A model generated the notes under the pieces. It saw nothing but the letters and a program-made list of their open reading frames with translations. It was not told the origin of the DNA and did not search any database. A DNA stretch of 6,635 nucleotides from Desulfoprunum sp. (lineage in GTDB: Bacteria; Desulfobacterota; Desulfobulbia; Desulfobulbales; Desulfocapsaceae), in assembly GCA_030696435.1 (NCBI GenBank), contig JAUYSF010000100.1, positions 1 through 6,635 of the forward strand, given 5' to 3'. Made by a program: the position numbers and the translations under genes. Shown in pieces: positions 4,423 through 6,635 of this stretch. Positions within the stretch are counted from its first letter, which is position 1. Every line of letters begins with the position of its first letter.

Positions 4423-6635
4423 ATGGCCATCAAGAAAAAAACTGTCAGAAAGCACACAGATCAGCCGCCCCTCCCAGAGGGTGATGCCCGGACAACCGAG
4501 ATGCCGGCAGCGGCCCTAGAACCGGCGGTCGGTTTTCCCATTGTCGGTATCGGTGCCTCGGCCGGTGGGCTGGCGGCCTTTGAGGCCTTTTTTGCAGGCA
4601 TGCCGACAGATGTCGATCCAGGGATGGCCTTTGTCCTGGTGCAGCACCTGGCCCCGGACCACAAGAGCATCCTTACCGATTTGGTCCGACGTTACACCCG
4701 TATGCAGGTCTTCGAGGTCGAGGACGGCATGACGGTTGAGCCCAACTGCACCTATATCATCCCGCCGGGCCGCGACATGGCCTTTCTCAACGGCAGCCTG
4801 CAGTTGCTCGAACCGATTACACCCCGCGGCCAGCGCCTGCCGATTGACTTCTTCTTTCGCTCCCTGGCCCAGGATCAGCATGAGCGGGCCATCGGCGTCG
4901 TGCTCTCCGGTACCGGCAGTGACGGCACCCTCGGTGTGCGGGCCATCAAAGGTGAGGGCGGCATGGTCATGGCCCAGAACCCCGAATCCACCGAGTATGA
5001 CGGCATGCCGCGCAGTGCTATCGGCACCGGCCTAGTGGATTACGAACTGCCGCCGGCCGAGATGGCCGCCCAGCTTATGATCTATGTTGCGCAACTCTTC
5101 GGCAAGTCCCGCCGGCCCGCCATTCTGCCGACCGCCAGGGCTGAGAATGCCCTGAAAAAGATCTTCATTTTGCTGCGCGCCCAGACCGGTCACGACTTCT
5201 CCGGTTACAAGCCGGGGACCATAAGCCGTCGTATCGAACGACGTATGGCCATCCACCAGATCGAGACGATAGACGGGTACGTCAAGTATCTGCAGCAAAC
5301 CCCGGCGGAGGTGGAAAACCTCTTTCGTGATCTGCTGATCGGCGTGACCAGCTTCTTCCGCGACCCGGAGGCCTTCAAGGCCCTTGAGGAGCAGATCATC
5401 CCTAAGCTCTTTGCCGGAAAGCAGCCGGATACCGTGATCCGCGTCTGGGTGCCGGGATGCTCCACCGGCGAGGAGGCCTATTCTATTGCCATCCTGCTTG
5501 CCGAACGGCAGGAGGCCATGAAACAGATTTGTAAGGTGCAGGTCTTTGCCACCGACATTGACAGCCGGGCAATCGCCACGGCCCGTGCCGGCATCTATCC
5601 GGCCAGCATCGCAAGCGACCTCTCGGCGGAACGAATGAGACGATTTTTTGTGGCCGAACCCGGCGGCAGCCTCTATCGCATCCACAAAGGTATTCGCGAT
5701 ATGTTGGTCTTCTCCGAACAGAATATGATCAAAGACCCGCCGTTTTCCAAGCTCGACCTGCTCAGTTGCCGCAACCTCATGATCTATCTCGGCGGGGATC
5801 TGCAGAAGAAGATTATCCCCATGTTCCACTACGCCCTGAACCCGGAAGGGTTTCTCTTTCTCGGCACCTCGGAAACCATGGGCGAGTTTACCTATCTTTT
5901 TACCGCCGTGGAACGCAATTTGAAGCTGTATCAGCGCAAAGACGGGGTTCACAATCTTCAACCTACGGTCCTGAGCCGCTTTCTACCACCCATGACAGCA
6001 GTAGGTGTGGCTCTTCCCTCGCCGACCGCCGGCACTGCCTATCCCGTAAAACTGCCCCTGCGCCAGCTCACTGAACAGGCCCTCCTGCAGGATGCCCCGG
6101 CGGCAGTCCTGGTCGATAAGCAGGGCAATATCCTCTACCTGCACGGCCGCACCGGCATGTACCTGGAACTGACCCCTGGTGAGGCCTGTGTCAGCAACAT
6201 CCTGAAGATGGCTCGTGAGGGCTTGCGGCAGGACTTGACCACGGCCCTGCATAAGGTCGTGATCGGGAAAGAGATCGTCCACTGCCCCGGCCTGCAGGTC
6301 AAAACCAACGGTGATTTTACCAGGGTCAACCTGACCGTTCAGCCGATAACAACAGGCCCTGCCGCCTCCCCTGAAGCGCCCCTCTACCTGGTGATCCTGC
6401 AGGCAGCAGTCCTGCCGACCGTCGCCGAGGCGAACATCCCGAGCATGCTGCCAGAGCCGGGTGCCGCCGCCGACCTGATTATTACCGGGCTCAGGCAGGA
6501 ACTACGGGCCAAGGATGAATACCTCCAGACAACCCACGAGCAGCTCCAGACCTCCAACGAAGAACTCAAGTCCTCGAATGAGGAGATGCAGTCGGTCAAC
6601 GAAGAACTGCAATCCACCAACGAGGAGCTCGAGAC
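4423..6635 (+). CDS. CheB-CheR fusion chemosensory/signalling protein (3' end cut by window edge)
   Basis: This is a multidomain fusion of a receptor methylesterase and methyltransferase; 737 residues are visible and the frame is open at the edge. After a basic tail (1-35), the CheB domain (about 38-225) shows GIGASAGGL (42-50), VQHLAPDH (73-80) and LSGTGSDGTLG (161-171). These give the expected triad Ser46, His75 and Asp167. No receiver domain precedes it. The CheR N-terminal subdomain (about 242-300) leads to the methyltransferase domain (about 305-505) with TSFFRDPEAF (309-318), the S-adenosylmethionine-binding VPGCSTGEEAYSIAI (343-357), ATDID (376-380) and LLSCRNLMIYL (446-456). A PAS-like domain (about 548-660) contains the segment ILYLHGRTGMYLE. 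From about residue 688 a heptad coiled coil begins. Relatives often continue into PAS and histidine kinase domains, which cannot be checked here. By family, such proteins are sensors related to chemotaxis adaptation; the pathway and any methylated partner are unknown. It follows the helix-turn-helix gene by 18 nt. Confidence 0.95.
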   Translation, partial: MAIKKKTVRKHTDQPPLPEGDARTTEMPAAALEPAVGFPIVGIGASAGGLAAFEAFFAGMPTDVDPGMAFVLVQHLAPDHKSILTDLVRRYTRMQVFEVEDGMTVEPNCTYIIPPGRDMAFLNGSLQLLEPITPRGQRLPIDFFFRSLAQDQHERAIGVVLSGTGSDGTLGVRAIKGEGGMVMAQNPESTEYDGMPRSAIGTGLVDYELPPAEMAAQLMIYVAQLFGKSRRPAILPTARAENALKKIFILLRAQTGHDFSGYKPGTISRRIERRMAIHQIETIDGYVKYLQQTPAEVENLFRDLLIGVTSFFRDPEAFKALEEQIIPKLFAGKQPDTVIRVWVPGCSTGEEAYSIAILLAERQEAMKQICKVQVFATDIDSRAIATARAGIYPASIASDLSAERMRRFFVAEPGGSLYRIHKGIRDMLVFSEQNMIKDPPFSKLDLLSCRNLMIYLGGDLQKKIIPMFHYALNPEGFLFLGTSETMGEFTYLFTAVERNLKLYQRKDGVHNLQPTVLSRFLPPMTAVGVALPSPTAGTAYPVKLPLRQLTEQALLQDAPAAVLVDKQGNILYLHGRTGMYLELTPGEACVSNILKMAREGLRQDLTTALHKVVIGKEIVHCPGLQVKTNGDFTRVNLTVQPITTGPAASPEAPLYLVILQAAVLPTVAEANIPSMLPEPGAAADLIITGLRQELRAKDEYLQTTHEQLQTSNEELKSSNEEMQSVNEELQSTNEELE
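6523..6635 (+). repeat. 21-nt coding repeat encoding a heptad signalling helix
   Basis: Five successive seven-codon units begin at 6523, 6544, 6565, 6586 and 6607, and a sixth is cut by the edge. They encode LQTTHEQ, LQTSNEE, LKSSNEE, MQSVNEE and LQSTNEE. The hydrophobic first position and the Asn-Glu-Glu end recur every 21 nt, while codons vary (GAA/GAG, AAC/AAT). The repeat therefore appears to be held at the protein level. It forms the start of the long coiled coil typical of CheB-CheR sensor fusions, between the PAS-like domain and whatever output domain lies beyond the window. Confidence 0.85.

Noticed and set aside
4188..4457. Upstream extension of the rhomboid reading frame
   Set aside because: It would run antisense through the helix-turn-helix gene and over the start of the cheB-cheR gene, and the added residues show no conserved domain.
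5032..5961. Open frame of 309 codons on the minus strand
   Set aside because: It lies entirely antisense to the cheB-cheR fusion, whose catalytic motifs are intact in the same stretch. The antisense product shows no recognisable domain, and long antisense frames are common opposite GC-rich genes.

Overview
The window suggests a Gram-negative bacterium of moderately high GC, most likely a deltaproteobacterium (Desulfobacterota, perhaps near Desulfobulbales). This placement is inferred from overall protein character and the gene mix; no rRNA or other taxonomic marker is present. Coding density is very high. No tRNA, rRNA, CRISPR array, insertion sequence or transposase is visible.

The left half (1-3129, minus strand) is a compact four-gene run transcribed right to left: def (peptide deformylase), fmt (methionyl-tRNA formyltransferase), larC (nickel-pincer cofactor nickel insertion) and pgpA (phosphatidylglycerophosphatase A, cut by the left edge). 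The def/fmt gap is 1 nt, larC and pgpA overlap by ATGA, and fmt and larC are 52 nt apart if larC starts at its best ATG. Fmt and Def form the add/remove pair for the N-terminal formyl group of new proteins; LarC and PgpA belong to unrelated pathways (nickel cofactor and phospholipid synthesis). A 152-nt gap (3130-3281) precedes def and holds a candidate extended -10 promoter.

The middle (3282-4187, minus strand) is a rhomboid intramembrane serine protease with intact catalytic Ser and His and an extra soluble N-terminal domain. It is head-to-head with the next gene, with only about 16 nt between the chosen start codons.

The right part (4204-6635, plus strand) begins with a 66-residue MerR/excisionase-type helix-turn-helix protein. 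Eighteen nucleotides after it comes a large CheB-CheR fusion protein that runs off the right edge. The visible 737 residues hold a receiver-less CheB methylesterase domain, a CheR methyltransferase domain, a PAS-like domain and the start of a heptad-repeat signalling helix. A sensor output module, possibly a PAS-histidine kinase, probably lies beyond the edge.

No clearly new system is visible: every gene falls in a known family. The points most worth a second look are the pairing of the small DNA-binding protein with the CheB-CheR sensor, the placement of larC inside a def-fmt-pgpA run, and the compact divergent junction between the rhomboid and helix-turn-helix genes.
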